Assembly: GCF_004006235.1 (NCBI RefSeq)
Contig: NZ_CP034753.1
Location: forward strand, 2,232,001 to 2,296,000
DNA: 64,000 nt
Direction of reading: 5' to 3'
Source of the DNA: Agromyces sp. LHK192
GTDB taxonomy: Bacteria; Actinomycetota; Actinomycetes; Actinomycetales; Microbacteriaceae
Made by a program: the position numbers and the translations under genes. A model generated the notes under the pieces. It saw only the letters and a list, made by a program, of their open reading frames with translations, had not been told where the DNA came from and ran no database searches. Of the stretch, positions 8,861 through 17,355 are shown one piece after another (within the stretch, counting starts at the first letter, position 1; the number at the start of each line of letters is the position of its first letter).

Positions 8861-10496
8861 CCGTCGAGTTCTCCTCGAGCCACTGGTAGAACCGCTCGGC
8901 CGCGGCCTCGTGCTCCTCGAGCGTCGACGTGAAGATCGTCTCGCCGGTGTCGGGGTTCACCGTCACGAAGTACAGCCACGGGCCGTCCTCCGGCGCCAGT
9001 GCCGCCGCGATGGCCGCGGCGCCCGGGTTCCCGATCGGGCCCGGCGTGAGGCCCGGGTGCACGTAGGTGTTGTAGGCGTTGCCGGCATCGGCGCGCTCGG
9101 CATCCGTCGTCGTGACGACCGAGTTGTCGCCGAGCCCGTAATGCACGGTCGAGTCGAACTGGAGCAGCATCCCCTGGTCGAGGCGATTCTGGATCACCCG
9201 CGACACCTTGCCGAAGTCCTGCGGCAGGCCTTCGCGCTCGATCAGGGAGGCGACGGTCGCGACCCGATATCGGTCTTCGGGCGCCACGCCCGCGGCGTCG
9301 TAGGCCGCGAGGCTCTGCTGGACCATCTGCTGCACGACCTGTTCGGCCGTGACACCGGGGTCGAAGGTGTACGTGGCGGGGAACAGGAAGCCCTCCACCG
9401 TGGTCGCCTCGGCGGGGAGTCCGAGCGCCTGCGGGTTCGCGGTCGCCGCCTGCAACTCCTCGATCGGGATCTGGAGCACCGCGGACGCCTCGGCGAGGGC
9501 GTCGTTCGCCCAGGTGCCCTCGGTGATGAGCACGGTGTTCTCGAGCTTGCTCGCCGGATCCACCAGCGCCTCCAGGGCGGCGGCCGCGCTCATCTCCTCG
9601 GCGAGTCGGTACACCCCCGGGTGGAACTCCGGTTCGGGCGTCTGCGCGAGCAGGAGGTCGTAGAACGCGTCGTACGACGCCGTCACACCCTCGGCCTCCA
9701 GATTCACGGCGACGTCGGAACCGGTGTCGCCGTCGTGGATCTGGAAGAGGACCTCCCCCGTTCCCGAACCCTCGAAATCGGGGGCCGGCTGGAAGCGCGC
9801 GATGACCGAGTTGATCGGGCCCTGGAGGAAGAACCAGGCGCCCGCGCCGAGCGCGACGACGATGAGGAGGCCGACGAGGCAGCCCCACGGCCCGCGGCGG
9901 CGACGACGGCCGTCGTCGCCGTGGTGATCCGAGATGGTCGCCGCCGCGGCCCGCCGATCGGTGCGGCTCGGGCGTGCGGGCTCGGGCTCGTCGGCGAGTT
10001 CGGCCCAGGGGTCGGCGACGGCGCTGCGCGCGCCGGTGCCGGCCGAGGCGCCCGCGTACCGGGCATCCGCCTCTGCGGCAGCGGGTCTCCCGTAGTCGGC
10101 GAGGATGGCGTCGAACCCGGCATCGTGCCGACCGTCTGCGGTTTCACCGGATGCCGCAGCCGCACGCTGCTCGGCCTCGCGCAACGCTCGCCGGCTCATC
10201 CCGTGCTCCATCGCGTTCGGGTGAGCCGCGGGGGGCTGGGACGGCCCAGCATCCTGCACGATCTGCGACTCGTACCGAGGCTGCGCCGGCGCGTCCGTCA
10301 CCGGTTGCCGCTCGGGCTGCGCGCCCGGGCCGGCGGCCCCACCACCGCCGGGAAGCGACGGCCGTCGGGGCCCGGTGAGCAGCGCGTAGGGGTCGCCGTT
10401 CGGCTGGGTCCTGCCGCGCGGCTGGTCTCCGCGCAGCATGGCGTCCCAGGCGGCGCCGTCTGGTGCGTCGTCGGGCTCAGGGGGGGACTGAGTCAC
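8853..10496 (-). CDS. mltG: Endolytic murein transglycosylase MltG (YceG)
   Basis: Membrane-bound lytic transglycosylase that cuts nascent peptidoglycan and is thought to end glycan strand elongation. The 547 residues include ~200 disordered, Pro/Ala/Gly-rich cytoplasmic residues, a basic stop (RRRRRG), one transmembrane helix at about 203-226, a LysM-like region and the C-terminal YceG domain with VATVASLIEREG, in which the catalytic Glu lies, and YNTYVHPGLTPGPIGNPG. The long cytoplasmic N-terminus is typical of actinobacterial MltG. GTG start, overlapping the ruvX stop. Confidence 0.94.
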   Translation of the reverse strand: MTQSPPEPDDAPDGAAWDAMLRGDQPRGRTQPNGDPYALLTGPRRPSLPGGGGAAGPGAQPERQPVTDAPAQPRYESQIVQDAGPSQPPAAHPNAMEHGMSRRALREAEQRAAAASGETADGRHDAGFDAILADYGRPAAAEADARYAGASAGTGARSAVADPWAELADEPEPARPSRTDRRAAAATISDHHGDDGRRRRRGPWGCLVGLLIVVALGAGAWFFLQGPINSVIARFQPAPDFEGSGTGEVLFQIHDGDTGSDVAVNLEAEGVTASYDAFYDLLLAQTPEPEFHPGVYRLAEEMSAAAALEALVDPASKLENTVLITEGTWANDALAEASAVLQIPIEELQAATANPQALGLPAEATTVEGFLFPATYTFDPGVTAEQVVQQMVQQSLAAYDAAGVAPEDRYRVATVASLIEREGLPQDFGKVSRVIQNRLDQGMLLQFDSTVHYGLGDNSVVTTTDAERADAGNAYNTYVHPGLTPGPIGNPGAAAIAAALAPEDGPWLYFVTVNPDTGETIFTSTLEEHEAAAERFYQWLEENSTDG

Positions 10497-10972
10497 TGGG
10501 TTCTGCGTCCTTCGTCGGTGGGGATCACCCGGCCGGGTGCAGCGCCGGACGCCCGTTCGGCATCGAGTGCATGTTGCAGAATGATAACGGCCGCAGCTTG
10601 GTCCACAATGGGACGCTGCTGGCGAGCCTTCTTTCCGGAGGCCCTGAGCTGCTGCTGGGCCGTCACCGTCGAGAGCCGCTCGTCCACGAGGCGAACCTCC
10701 CGCTCCCCAGCACCGGCGAGCCTCAGCGCGAACCCCACGGCGTCATCGGTCGACGCCGTGGATCCCCCGGACAGCGACAGCGGATTGCCCACCACGAACT
10801 CGAACGCGTCGTACTCCTCGGCGATCGCGAGGATCCGGAGCACGTCGTCATCGCCGTCCACGCTGCGTGCGACGGTCTCGACCGGGACCGCGAGGATCGC
10901 GCCGGCATCGCACCTGGCGACGCCGACGCGGGCGCGCCCCACGTCGATCCCGAGCCTCACCCCGGGACGCAT
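10493..10972 (-). CDS. ruvX: YqgF/RuvX family RNase H-fold protein
   Basis: Putative Holliday-junction resolvase or pre-16S rRNA 5'-processing nuclease; both roles have been proposed for the family. The 159 residues contain GVRLGIDVGRARVGVARCD with the first catalytic Asp at about residue 9, the VVGNPLSLSGG motif, VRLVDERLSTVTA with the catalytic Glu, and VDQAAAVIILQHAL with the last Asp. All RNase H-fold active-site positions are kept. ATG at 10972, two bases after the alaS stop; longer upstream readings are alaS shadows. Confidence 0.94.
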   Translation of the reverse strand: MRPGVRLGIDVGRARVGVARCDAGAILAVPVETVARSVDGDDDVLRILAIAEEYDAFEFVVGNPLSLSGGSTASTDDAVGFALRLAGAGEREVRLVDERLSTVTAQQQLRASGKKARQQRPIVDQAAAVIILQHALDAERASGAAPGRVIPTDEGRRTQ

Positions 10973-10974
10973 GC

Positions 10975-13632
10975 TCAGGCGCCGAGCTCCGCGCGCACCG
11001 CGTCGAGCGCGGTCGGAATCGCGCCCAGGTCGCTGCCGCCGCCCTGCGCCAGGTCGGGCTTGCCGCCGCCTCCGCCGCCGAGGACCTGCGCCATCCGCTT
11101 CGCGAGCGCACCCGCGTTCGCACCCGCTTCTCGGGCCGCCGGCGACGTGGCCACGATCGCGACCGGGCGACCGCCGACGTCGGCCGTGAGCGCGACGACG
11201 GATGCCACGTCGCCGAGCCGCGTGCGCACCTGGTTCGCGAGCGTGCGCAGCTCGTCGGCCGATGCCAGCGCGCCCACGTGCTCGGCGACGAGCAGGTTCG
11301 AACCGATGCGTCCGGCACGGTCGGCCAGCGTCGGGACCCGCTCGGCAAGGGCCTTCTGCTCGAAGGCCTGGATCTTCTTCTCCGCGGCCTTGAGGCTCGT
11401 CACGAGCTCGCCGACGCGGTCGACGAGCTGTTCGGGACGGGTCTTCAGGTTGGCCGTCAACTCGTTCACGAGCGCACGCTCGGCGGCGAACTGACGGAAT
11501 GCCTCCATGCCGACGAGCGACTCGACGCGTCGGCTGGTCGCACCGACCGACGACTCGCCGATGAGGTTGATCATGCCGACCTCGGCGCTCGTCGCGACGT
11601 GCGTGCCCGCGCAGAGCTCGCGCGACCACGGGCCGCCGATGTCGACGACGCGCACGACGTCGCCGTACTTCTCGCCGAACAGGGCCATGGCGCCGAGCGC
11701 CTTCGCCTCGTCGAGGGGCATCTCGCGCGTGACGACCTCGAGGTTGTCGCGGATCGCGGTGTTCGCGATCTCCTCGATCTCGGTCTTCGTCTCGGTGGAG
11801 AGCGCCTTGTTCCAGCCGAAGTCGAGCCGCAGGTATCCGGCGCGGTTGAGCGAACCGGCCTGGTGCGCGTCGGGCCCGAGCACCTGGCGGAGGGCGGCGT
11901 GCACGAGGTGCGTGCCGGAGTGGGCCTGCGTCGCACCGCGACGATAGGCCGCGTCGACCTCGGAACGCGCCGCGACCCCCACGCCGACCTCGCCGGACGC
12001 GACCTGGACCGTGTGGCTGATCAGGCCGGGCACGGGCTTCTGGACGTCGAGCACGTCGAGCACGTACCCGTCGCCGACGATGCGTCCCTTGTCGGGCATC
12101 TGGCCGCCGGACTCCGCGTACAGCGACGTCGCCGCGAGGATCACCTCCGCCGTCTGACCCGCGACGGCCGCGGTGACCGGATGCCCGTCGACGAGGATGC
12201 CGAGCACCGTCGAATCGGTCGCGAGGTCGGTGTACCCGGTGAAGACCGTCTCACCGAGCGACCGGAACGGCGAGTACGCCGTGACGTCGGCGAGGGTCTG
12301 CTTCTTGGACTTGGCGTCGGCCTTCGCACGGGCCCGCTGGTCGGCCATCAGGGCGTCGAACGCCGGACGGTCGACCTCGAGCCCGGCCTCCTCGGCCATC
12401 TCGAGCGTGAGGTCGATCGGGAACCCGTAGGTGTCGTGCAGCAGGAACGCGGTGTCGCCGGCGAGCTGCGGCGTGCCGGCCGCCTTCGTCTTCGAGACCG
12501 CGAGGTCGAGGATCGACGTGCCCGCGCTGAGCGTGTTGAGGAACGTCTCCTCCTCGGCCAGGGCGATCTGCGACAGGCGGGAGAAGTCGGTCTCGACCTC
12601 GGGGTATCCGGCCTTCATCGCGTCGCGCGAAGCGGCGAACAGCTCGGCGAAGCTCGGGCCCTCGAATCCCAGCAGCCGCATCGACCGGATGCTCCGACGC
12701 ATCAGGCGGCGCAGGATGTAGCCGCGGCCCTCGTTCGACGGACGGACGCCGTCGGACATGAGCATGAGCGACGAACGCACGTGGTCGGCGATGATGCGCA
12801 TGCGGACGTCATCATCGTGGTCGGCGCCGTAACGGCGACCCGAGAGCGCCGATGCGACGTCGAGGACCGGGCGGACCTGGTCGGTCTCGTACATGTTCTC
12901 GAGGCCCTGCTTGAGGAACGCGACGCGCTCGAGGCCCATACCGGTGTCGATGTTCTTCTGCGGCAGCTCGCCCACGATGTCGAACTGGGTCTTGCCCGTC
13001 ACGTTCGTGATCAGGTCCTGCATGAACACGAGGTTCCAGATCTCGGTGTAGCGCGTGTCGTCGACGATCGGGCCGCCGTCGGGACCGTACTGCGCACCCC
13101 GGTCGACGTAGATCTCGGAGCAGGGGCCGGCGGGCCCCGGGTGCCCGGTGCTCCAGTAGTTGTCCTCCTTGCCCATGCGCTGGATGCGCTCGTCGGGCAG
13201 GCCGGCGATCTTCTTCCACAGGCCCGCGGCCTCGTCGTCGGTCTCGTACACGGTGACCCACAGGTCCCGCTCCGCGAAGCCCAGGCCACCCTCTGCCTCG
13301 GGCTTCGTCAGGAACTCCCAGGCGTACTCGATCGCGCCTTCCTTGAAGTAGTCGCCGAACGACCAGTTCCCGAGCATCTGGAAGAAGGTGCCGTGGCGCG
13401 GCGTCTTGCCGACCTCTTCGATGTCGTTGGTGCGGATGCACTTCTGCACGTCGACCGCCCGCGGGTACGGGGCCGGTACGACACCGGTGAGGTACGGCAC
13501 GAAGGGGACCATGCCGGCGACGGTGAAGAGGAGGGTCGGGTCGTCGCTGACGAGCGAGGCGGAGGGCACGACGGTGTGGTCGCGAGCGGCGAAGAAGTCG
13601 AGGTAGCGACGGCTGATGTCGGCGGTCTGCAT
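10975..13632 (-). CDS. alaS: Alanyl-tRNA synthetase
   Basis: Charges tRNA-Ala and edits mischarged Ser/Gly. The 885 residues have the usual order: class II aminoacylation domain from residue 1 (motif FTVAGMVPFVPYLTG, then GRGYILRRLMRRSIR), tRNA-recognition region, the editing domain with QAHSGTHLVHAALRQ and LCAGTHVATSAEVG (zinc ligands), and a C-Ala domain ending in the glycine-rich GGGGGGKPDLAQGGG segment. ATG start. First large gene of a run of closely spaced genes reaching nusB. Confidence 0.98.
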   Translation of the reverse strand: MQTADISRRYLDFFAARDHTVVPSASLVSDDPTLLFTVAGMVPFVPYLTGVVPAPYPRAVDVQKCIRTNDIEEVGKTPRHGTFFQMLGNWSFGDYFKEGAIEYAWEFLTKPEAEGGLGFAERDLWVTVYETDDEAAGLWKKIAGLPDERIQRMGKEDNYWSTGHPGPAGPCSEIYVDRGAQYGPDGGPIVDDTRYTEIWNLVFMQDLITNVTGKTQFDIVGELPQKNIDTGMGLERVAFLKQGLENMYETDQVRPVLDVASALSGRRYGADHDDDVRMRIIADHVRSSLMLMSDGVRPSNEGRGYILRRLMRRSIRSMRLLGFEGPSFAELFAASRDAMKAGYPEVETDFSRLSQIALAEEETFLNTLSAGTSILDLAVSKTKAAGTPQLAGDTAFLLHDTYGFPIDLTLEMAEEAGLEVDRPAFDALMADQRARAKADAKSKKQTLADVTAYSPFRSLGETVFTGYTDLATDSTVLGILVDGHPVTAAVAGQTAEVILAATSLYAESGGQMPDKGRIVGDGYVLDVLDVQKPVPGLISHTVQVASGEVGVGVAARSEVDAAYRRGATQAHSGTHLVHAALRQVLGPDAHQAGSLNRAGYLRLDFGWNKALSTETKTEIEEIANTAIRDNLEVVTREMPLDEAKALGAMALFGEKYGDVVRVVDIGGPWSRELCAGTHVATSAEVGMINLIGESSVGATSRRVESLVGMEAFRQFAAERALVNELTANLKTRPEQLVDRVGELVTSLKAAEKKIQAFEQKALAERVPTLADRAGRIGSNLLVAEHVGALASADELRTLANQVRTRLGDVASVVALTADVGGRPVAIVATSPAAREAGANAGALAKRMAQVLGGGGGGKPDLAQGGGSDLGAIPTALDAVRAELGA

Positions 13633-13691
13633 GGTTCCGTTCTCGTGGTCACGGCCCGGTTCGCCGGGCGGGTGGGTGGTGCGTGCGCCGA

Positions 13692-13898
13692 TCAGCGGTC
13701 GGCTGCGGGGCCGGCCTCGGTGGCGGCGCGGAGCTCGGCGTCGCGCTCGTGGTACCCCTCGGCGATCGCCTGCCCGAACGCGCGCGCCTTGCCGTCGACC
13801 GCGGCGAAGAACGCCCGGCCCGGTTCGGTGCGGTTCACCTGGTGGGCGACGACGAACCCTGCCGCGACGCCGACTGCGAACCAGAGGATGTGCTTCAC
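13692..13898 (-). CDS. Small single-pass membrane protein between rpsD and alaS
   Basis: A 68-residue protein with one N-terminal hydrophobic helix (LWFAVGVAAGFVVAHQV, about residues 5-21) followed by a charged, Ala-rich amphipathic tail. AGGAGCCCCTTCGTG gives a good ribosome-binding site before the ATG. Small proteins of this layout lie at the same place, between rpsD and alaS, in many Actinobacteria (several are called DUF6167 or YtxH-like); whether this one belongs to that family I cannot prove. No function is known. Confidence 0.7.
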   Translation of the reverse strand: MKHILWFAVGVAAGFVVAHQVNRTEPGRAFFAAVDGKARAFGQAIAEGYHERDAELRAATEAGPAADR

Positions 13899-14010
13899 GA
13901 AGGGGCTCCTAGGAATCGGTGCGCCGCGTCCACGGCGCGCTGGCCTCGGATCAGTCTAGTGTCGGCGGGCCGTGCCGGGCCGTGGGCGACGAGCTCACCG
14001 AGACGACGAA

Positions 14011-14037
14011 GGGGCCGCGGGAAGTTCCCGCGACCCC
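14011..14037 (-). terminator. Terminator after rpsD
   Basis: A 13-bp stem around a single central base (14011-14023 with 14025-14037) with one G-U pair on the minus strand, 19 bases past the rpsD stop. Confidence 0.8.
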
Positions 14038-14056
14038 TCCGAACCGACGCGATGCG

Positions 14057-14680
14057 TCAGCGGGCTGCGTAGTACTCGACGACCAGCTGCACGTCACAGG
14101 TGACCGGCACCTCAGCGCGCTTCGGGCGACGCGAGAGCGAGAACTGGAGCTTGTCGAGGTCGACCTCGAGGTAGCCCGGGGTCTTGGGCAGGACGTCGAC
14201 GTGACCGCCGGCGGCCGCGACCTGGAAGGGCTCGGTGCCCTCGGAGCGCTGCTTGACCGAGACGTGCTGGCCCGGCTTCACGCGGAACGAGGGACGGTCG
14301 ACGATCTTGCCGTCGACGAGGATGTGGCGGTGCACGACGAACTGGCGGGCCTGCGCGATGGTGCGGGCGAAGCCGGCGCGGAGCACGAGGGCGTCGAGAC
14401 GCATCTCGAGCAGCTCGACGAGGTTCTCACCCGTCTGGCCGTCGGTGCGCTTGGCCTCGTTGTAGGCGATGCGGAGCTGCTTCTCGCGGATCCCGTACTG
14501 GGCGCGCAGGCGCTGCTTCTCGCGGAGGCGGACGGCGTAGTCGCTGTCCTGCTTGCGCTTGGTGCGGCCGTGCTCGCCGGGGGCGTACGGGCGCTTCTCG
14601 AGGATGCGGGCGGCCTTCGGGGTCAGGGCGACGCCGAGGGCGCGCGAGAGGCGCGTCTTGCTGCGTGACTGGTTCGACAC
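14057..14680 (-). CDS. rpsD: 30S ribosomal protein S4
   Basis: Primary 16S rRNA-binding protein that starts assembly of the 30S body. The 207 residues are of the zinc-free type: the N-terminus lacks the Cys cluster. The S4 RNA-binding domain lies at about residues 93-155 (LEMRLDALVLRAGFARTIAQARQFVVHRHILVDG). GTG start with AAAGGACATTC in front. It lies alone here rather than in an rpsM-rpsK-rpoA cluster, as in other Actinobacteria where rpsD sits next to alaS. Confidence 0.98.
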   Translation of the reverse strand: MSNQSRSKTRLSRALGVALTPKAARILEKRPYAPGEHGRTKRKQDSDYAVRLREKQRLRAQYGIREKQLRIAYNEAKRTDGQTGENLVELLEMRLDALVLRAGFARTIAQARQFVVHRHILVDGKIVDRPSFRVKPGQHVSVKQRSEGTEPFQVAAAGGHVDVLPKTPGYLEVDLDKLQFSLSRRPKRAEVPVTCDVQLVVEYYAAR

Positions 14681-14911
14681 GAATGTCCTTTCGGAAGAAT
14701 CTCAAGCGGGTTCGCGGCGCACTGGCGCGCCGGAACGGTGTCAGAGGGATTCGCCAGGGGTGGATCGGCTACAGATCGCACCCGCTCGCCGGTGATCCTC
14801 TCGCAGCCGCGCTCGAGGACCTGGCTTCAGGCCAGCGACGATCTTATCACGACTGCACCCGCGCCTATCACGACTGCACCCGCGCCTATCACGACTGCGC
14901 CCGCGCCCGAG
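14681..14911 (-). promoter_or_regulatory. rpsD upstream region with a candidate -10 box
   Basis: The 231-bp gap between rpsD and rarA. On the minus strand TAAGAT (14841-14846) fits TANNNT and lies at the edge of the third-from-start tandem-repeat unit, so the repeat array occupies the place of the -35 and upstream element. The predicted leader is about 155 bases and holds a small CTGGC/GCCAG hairpin (14821-14835), which leaves room for S4 feedback control; that part is inference. Confidence 0.4.
14845..14907. repeat. Three tandem copies of a 21-bp unit
   Basis: The unit TATCACGACTGCACCCGCGCC repeats exactly at 14845-14865 and 14866-14886, and again at 14887-14907 with one A-to-G change. It starts four bases after the rarA stop and lies upstream of the rpsD candidate -10 box. 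A period of 21 bp is two helical turns, so any protein bound to each copy would face the same side of the DNA. Confidence 0.95.
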
Positions 14912-16336
14912 TCAGCCGTCGCCCCGGACGATGCGGCGGAGCTTCTGGAGTCGCGCCGAGAGTTCCCGCTCGTTGCCGTGCTCGGTCGGCTGGTAGTAGA
15001 CCGCGCCGCGGAGGCCGTCCGGCAGGTACTGCTGCTCGACGACCCCGATCGATTCGTCGTGCGGATACCGGTACCCCTTTCCGTGGCCCAATCGCTTCGC
15101 GCCGGGGTAGTGCGCGTCCCGCAGGTGCTTCGGGACGCGCCCCGCCTTGCCCTCCCGGACGTCGGCGATGGCGCGGTCGATGCCGACGTACGCGGCGTTG
15201 GACTTCGGCGCGGTCGCGAGGTGCACCGTCGCCTGCGCGAGCGGGATCCGCCCTTCCGGCATCCCGATGAACTGCACCGCGTCGGCCGCCGCGACGGCCA
15301 CGCCGAGCGCCGTCGGATCCGCCAGGCCGACGTCCTCGCTCGCGAGCACGATCAACCGTCGGGCGATGAACCGCGGATCCTCGCCCGCCTCGATCATGCG
15401 GGCGAGGTAGTGCAGGGCGGCGTCGACGTCGCTCCCCCGGACCGACTTGATGAACGCGCTGATGACGTCGTAGTGCTCATCGCCGGCACGGTCGTATCGC
15501 AGCAGCGCGCGATCGACCGCCCGCGACACGATCTCGGCGGTGATCACGGGCAACGGCGGTGGGTCGTCGGATGTCTCGTCGCCGGCGTCGACCGCTCCCT
15601 CCGCCTCGGCGTCCGGTTGCGGGTCGGCGGCGAGCTGGGCCGCCGAGACGGATGCCGCCTCCAACGCCGTCAGCGCTCGTCGAGCGTCGCCGGATGCGAG
15701 CCGCACGATCGCGGCCCGCGCCTCGGCATCGAGCGCGAACCTGCCGGCGAGGCCACGGCCGTCGACCACCGCCCGGTCGACGAGGAGGCCGAGGTCGTCG
15801 TCGGAGAGCGTCTCGAGGGTCAGCATCAACGACCGCGACAGGAGCGGCGAGATCACGGAGAACGAGGGGTTCTCCGTCGTCGCCGCGACGAGGATGACCC
15901 AGCCGTTCTCCACCCCCGGCAGCAACGCGTCCTGCTGCGCCTTGGTGAACCGGTGGATCTCGTCCAGGAACAGCACCGTCGACAGCCCGTAGAGGTCTCG
16001 ACTCGCCTGCGCCTCCTCCATGACCTGACGCACGTCGCGAACGCCGGCCGTGACCGCCGAGAGCTCGACGAACTTGCGCCCCGAGGAACGTGCGATCGCC
16101 TGCGCGATGGTCGTCTTGCCGGTGCCGGGCGGCCCCCAGAGGATGACCGAGACCGACCCCGTCGTCCCGGCGCGGTCGCCGGCCAGCGCCCTGAGCGGCG
16201 AACCCGCCGTCAGGAGGTGGCGTTGACCCGCCACCTCGTCGAGGCTCGTCGGGCGCATGCGGACGGCGAGCGGCGTCGCGCCCGAACGCAGCCCAGGTGC
16301 GGACTCCTGCATGCCCTCAAGCGTATCCGCGACCAC
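14912..16336 (-). CDS. rarA: Replication-associated recombination protein A (RarA/MgsA ATPase)
   Basis: AAA+ ATPase related to clamp loaders that acts at stalled replication forks. The 474 residues carry the [15 protein letters not shown] entry motif, Walker [13 protein letters not shown] at about residue 68, Walker [20 protein letters not shown], sensor 1 [17 protein letters not shown] and the C-terminal MgsA domain ([43 protein letters not shown]). An acidic, Ala/Pro-rich insert lies near residue 245. GTG 16336 lacks a clear ribosome-binding site; the ATG eight codons downstream (16312, MQESAPGL) is an equally possible start. Confidence 0.95.
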   Translation of the reverse strand: MVADTLEGMQESAPGLRSGATPLAVRMRPTSLDEVAGQRHLLTAGSPLRALAGDRAGTTGSVSVILWGPPGTGKTTIAQAIARSSGRKFVELSAVTAGVRDVRQVMEEAQASRDLYGLSTVLFLDEIHRFTKAQQDALLPGVENGWVILVAATTENPSFSVISPLLSRSLMLTLETLSDDDLGLLVDRAVVDGRGLAGRFALDAEARAAIVRLASGDARRALTALEAASVSAAQLAADPQPDAEAEGAVDAGDETSDDPPPLPVITAEIVSRAVDRALLRYDRAGDEHYDVISAFIKSVRGSDVDAALHYLARMIEAGEDPRFIARRLIVLASEDVGLADPTALGVAVAAADAVQFIGMPEGRIPLAQATVHLATAPKSNAAYVGIDRAIADVREGKAGRVPKHLRDAHYPGAKRLGHGKGYRYPHDESIGVVEQQYLPDGLRGAVYYQPTEHGNERELSARLQKLRRIVRGDG

Positions 16337-16458
16337 CGACGCGGCCGCGACCCGATCGGCACGGGCCCCGACTCACCGACGTCGACGTGACGCGGGAATT
16401 GGCTCAGCACCCGTCGCTTGCGTAGCATCTGGTCGCAGGATCCCGAGAAGGAGCATGC

Positions 16459-17244
16459 GTGGCAGCCAACGACCGTCAGGCCCGCGAGGAGCGAGCGCGT
16501 CTGCGCACGTACAAGGCACGTCAGGAGGTGCACCGGCGCAAGCAGCGCCGGCGCGTCCGCGACAACGTCATCGCCGGCGGTGCGCTCGTGGTCGTCCTCG
16601 TGCTCGCCGTCGCAGCACAGCTCTTCTACTTCAGCGGCGGCCCCGGCACCCCTGCGGCCGAGTCCACCGAGACTCCCGCGCCCACCGAGACCCCCGCCGC
16701 CGGCGAGAACCAGGGCGACGTGCCCTCGCCCGACCTGGCCGAGGGGCGTACCTGGACCGGCACCATCACCATCAACGGCGTCCCGCTGGGCGTCGAGCTC
16801 GACGGAGCGGCCGCCCCGCAGGCCGTCGCCTCGGAGATCACCCTCGCCCAGTCCGGCTTCTACGACGGCACCACGTGCCACCGCCTGACGACGAGCGGCA
16901 TCTTCGTGCTGCAGTGCGGCGACCCCGAGGGCACCGGGACCGGCGGCCCCGGCTACTCGTACGGCCCGGTCGAGAACGCCCCTGCCGACGACCTCTACCC
17001 CGCCGGCACCCTCGCCATGGCCCGGCAGGGCGGGAACGCCCACAGCATGGGCAGCCAGTTCTTCATCGTCTACGAGGACTCGACGATCCCGTCGGATGCG
17101 GCGGGCGGGTACACCGTGCTCGGCCGCGTGACCAGCGGACTCGACCAGCTTCAGGCATCCGTCATCTCGGCCGGCACCGCCGACGGTGCCGGCGACGGCG
17201 CACCGGCCGTTCCCGTCACGATCGAGTCGTTCACCGTGCAGTGA
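16459..17244 (+). CDS. Membrane-anchored cyclophilin-type peptidyl-prolyl isomerase
   Basis: Probable folding catalyst outside the membrane. The 261 residues comprise a very basic cytoplasmic N-terminus (RKQRRRVRDN), one transmembrane helix at about 37-58, a Pro/Thr/Glu-rich linker and a cyclophilin domain from about residue 95: FYDGTTCHRL, GPGYSYGPVENAP, GTLAMARQGGNAHSMGSQFFIVYEDS, and YTVLGRV. Some active-site residues depart from human cyclophilin A (the usual FHR is CHR), as in many actinobacterial homologues. GTG at 16459 is preceded by GAAGGAG. Followed by the DUF349 gene, as often seen upstream of rel in this family. Confidence 0.9.
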   Translation: MAANDRQAREERARLRTYKARQEVHRRKQRRRVRDNVIAGGALVVVLVLAVAAQLFYFSGGPGTPAAESTETPAPTETPAAGENQGDVPSPDLAEGRTWTGTITINGVPLGVELDGAAAPQAVASEITLAQSGFYDGTTCHRLTTSGIFVLQCGDPEGTGTGGPGYSYGPVENAPADDLYPAGTLAMARQGGNAHSMGSQFFIVYEDSTIPSDAAGGYTVLGRVTSGLDQLQASVISAGTADGAGDGAPAVPVTIESFTVQ

Positions 17245-17355
17245 CCCTCTGCTGACCAGACGCCCCGGCGACCGCCGACAGCCCGGCGGGGGCGTGCAAT
17301 AGGCTGTCTCCAGTGCGCCGCCGAGGGCGGCATCCGACCACGACAGGGTGAGGCC

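Noticed and set aside
10867..13959. A very long open frame (about 1030 codons) on the plus strand opposite alaS
   Set aside because: It is the antisense of alaS, rich in Arg/Val/Asp/Gly from the GC-rich third positions, with no ribosome-binding site or family motif. The same holds for many long frames opposite real genes, e.g. 33875-35854, 22853-24367, 48324-50885 and 52605-55367.
13899..14056. Additional small gene between rpsD and the membrane protein
   Set aside because: Frames here cross the rpsD terminator and show no conserved pattern.
14845..14907. CRISPR-like direct repeats
   Set aside because: The units abut without spacers and no cas gene is near, so this is a simple tandem repeat.
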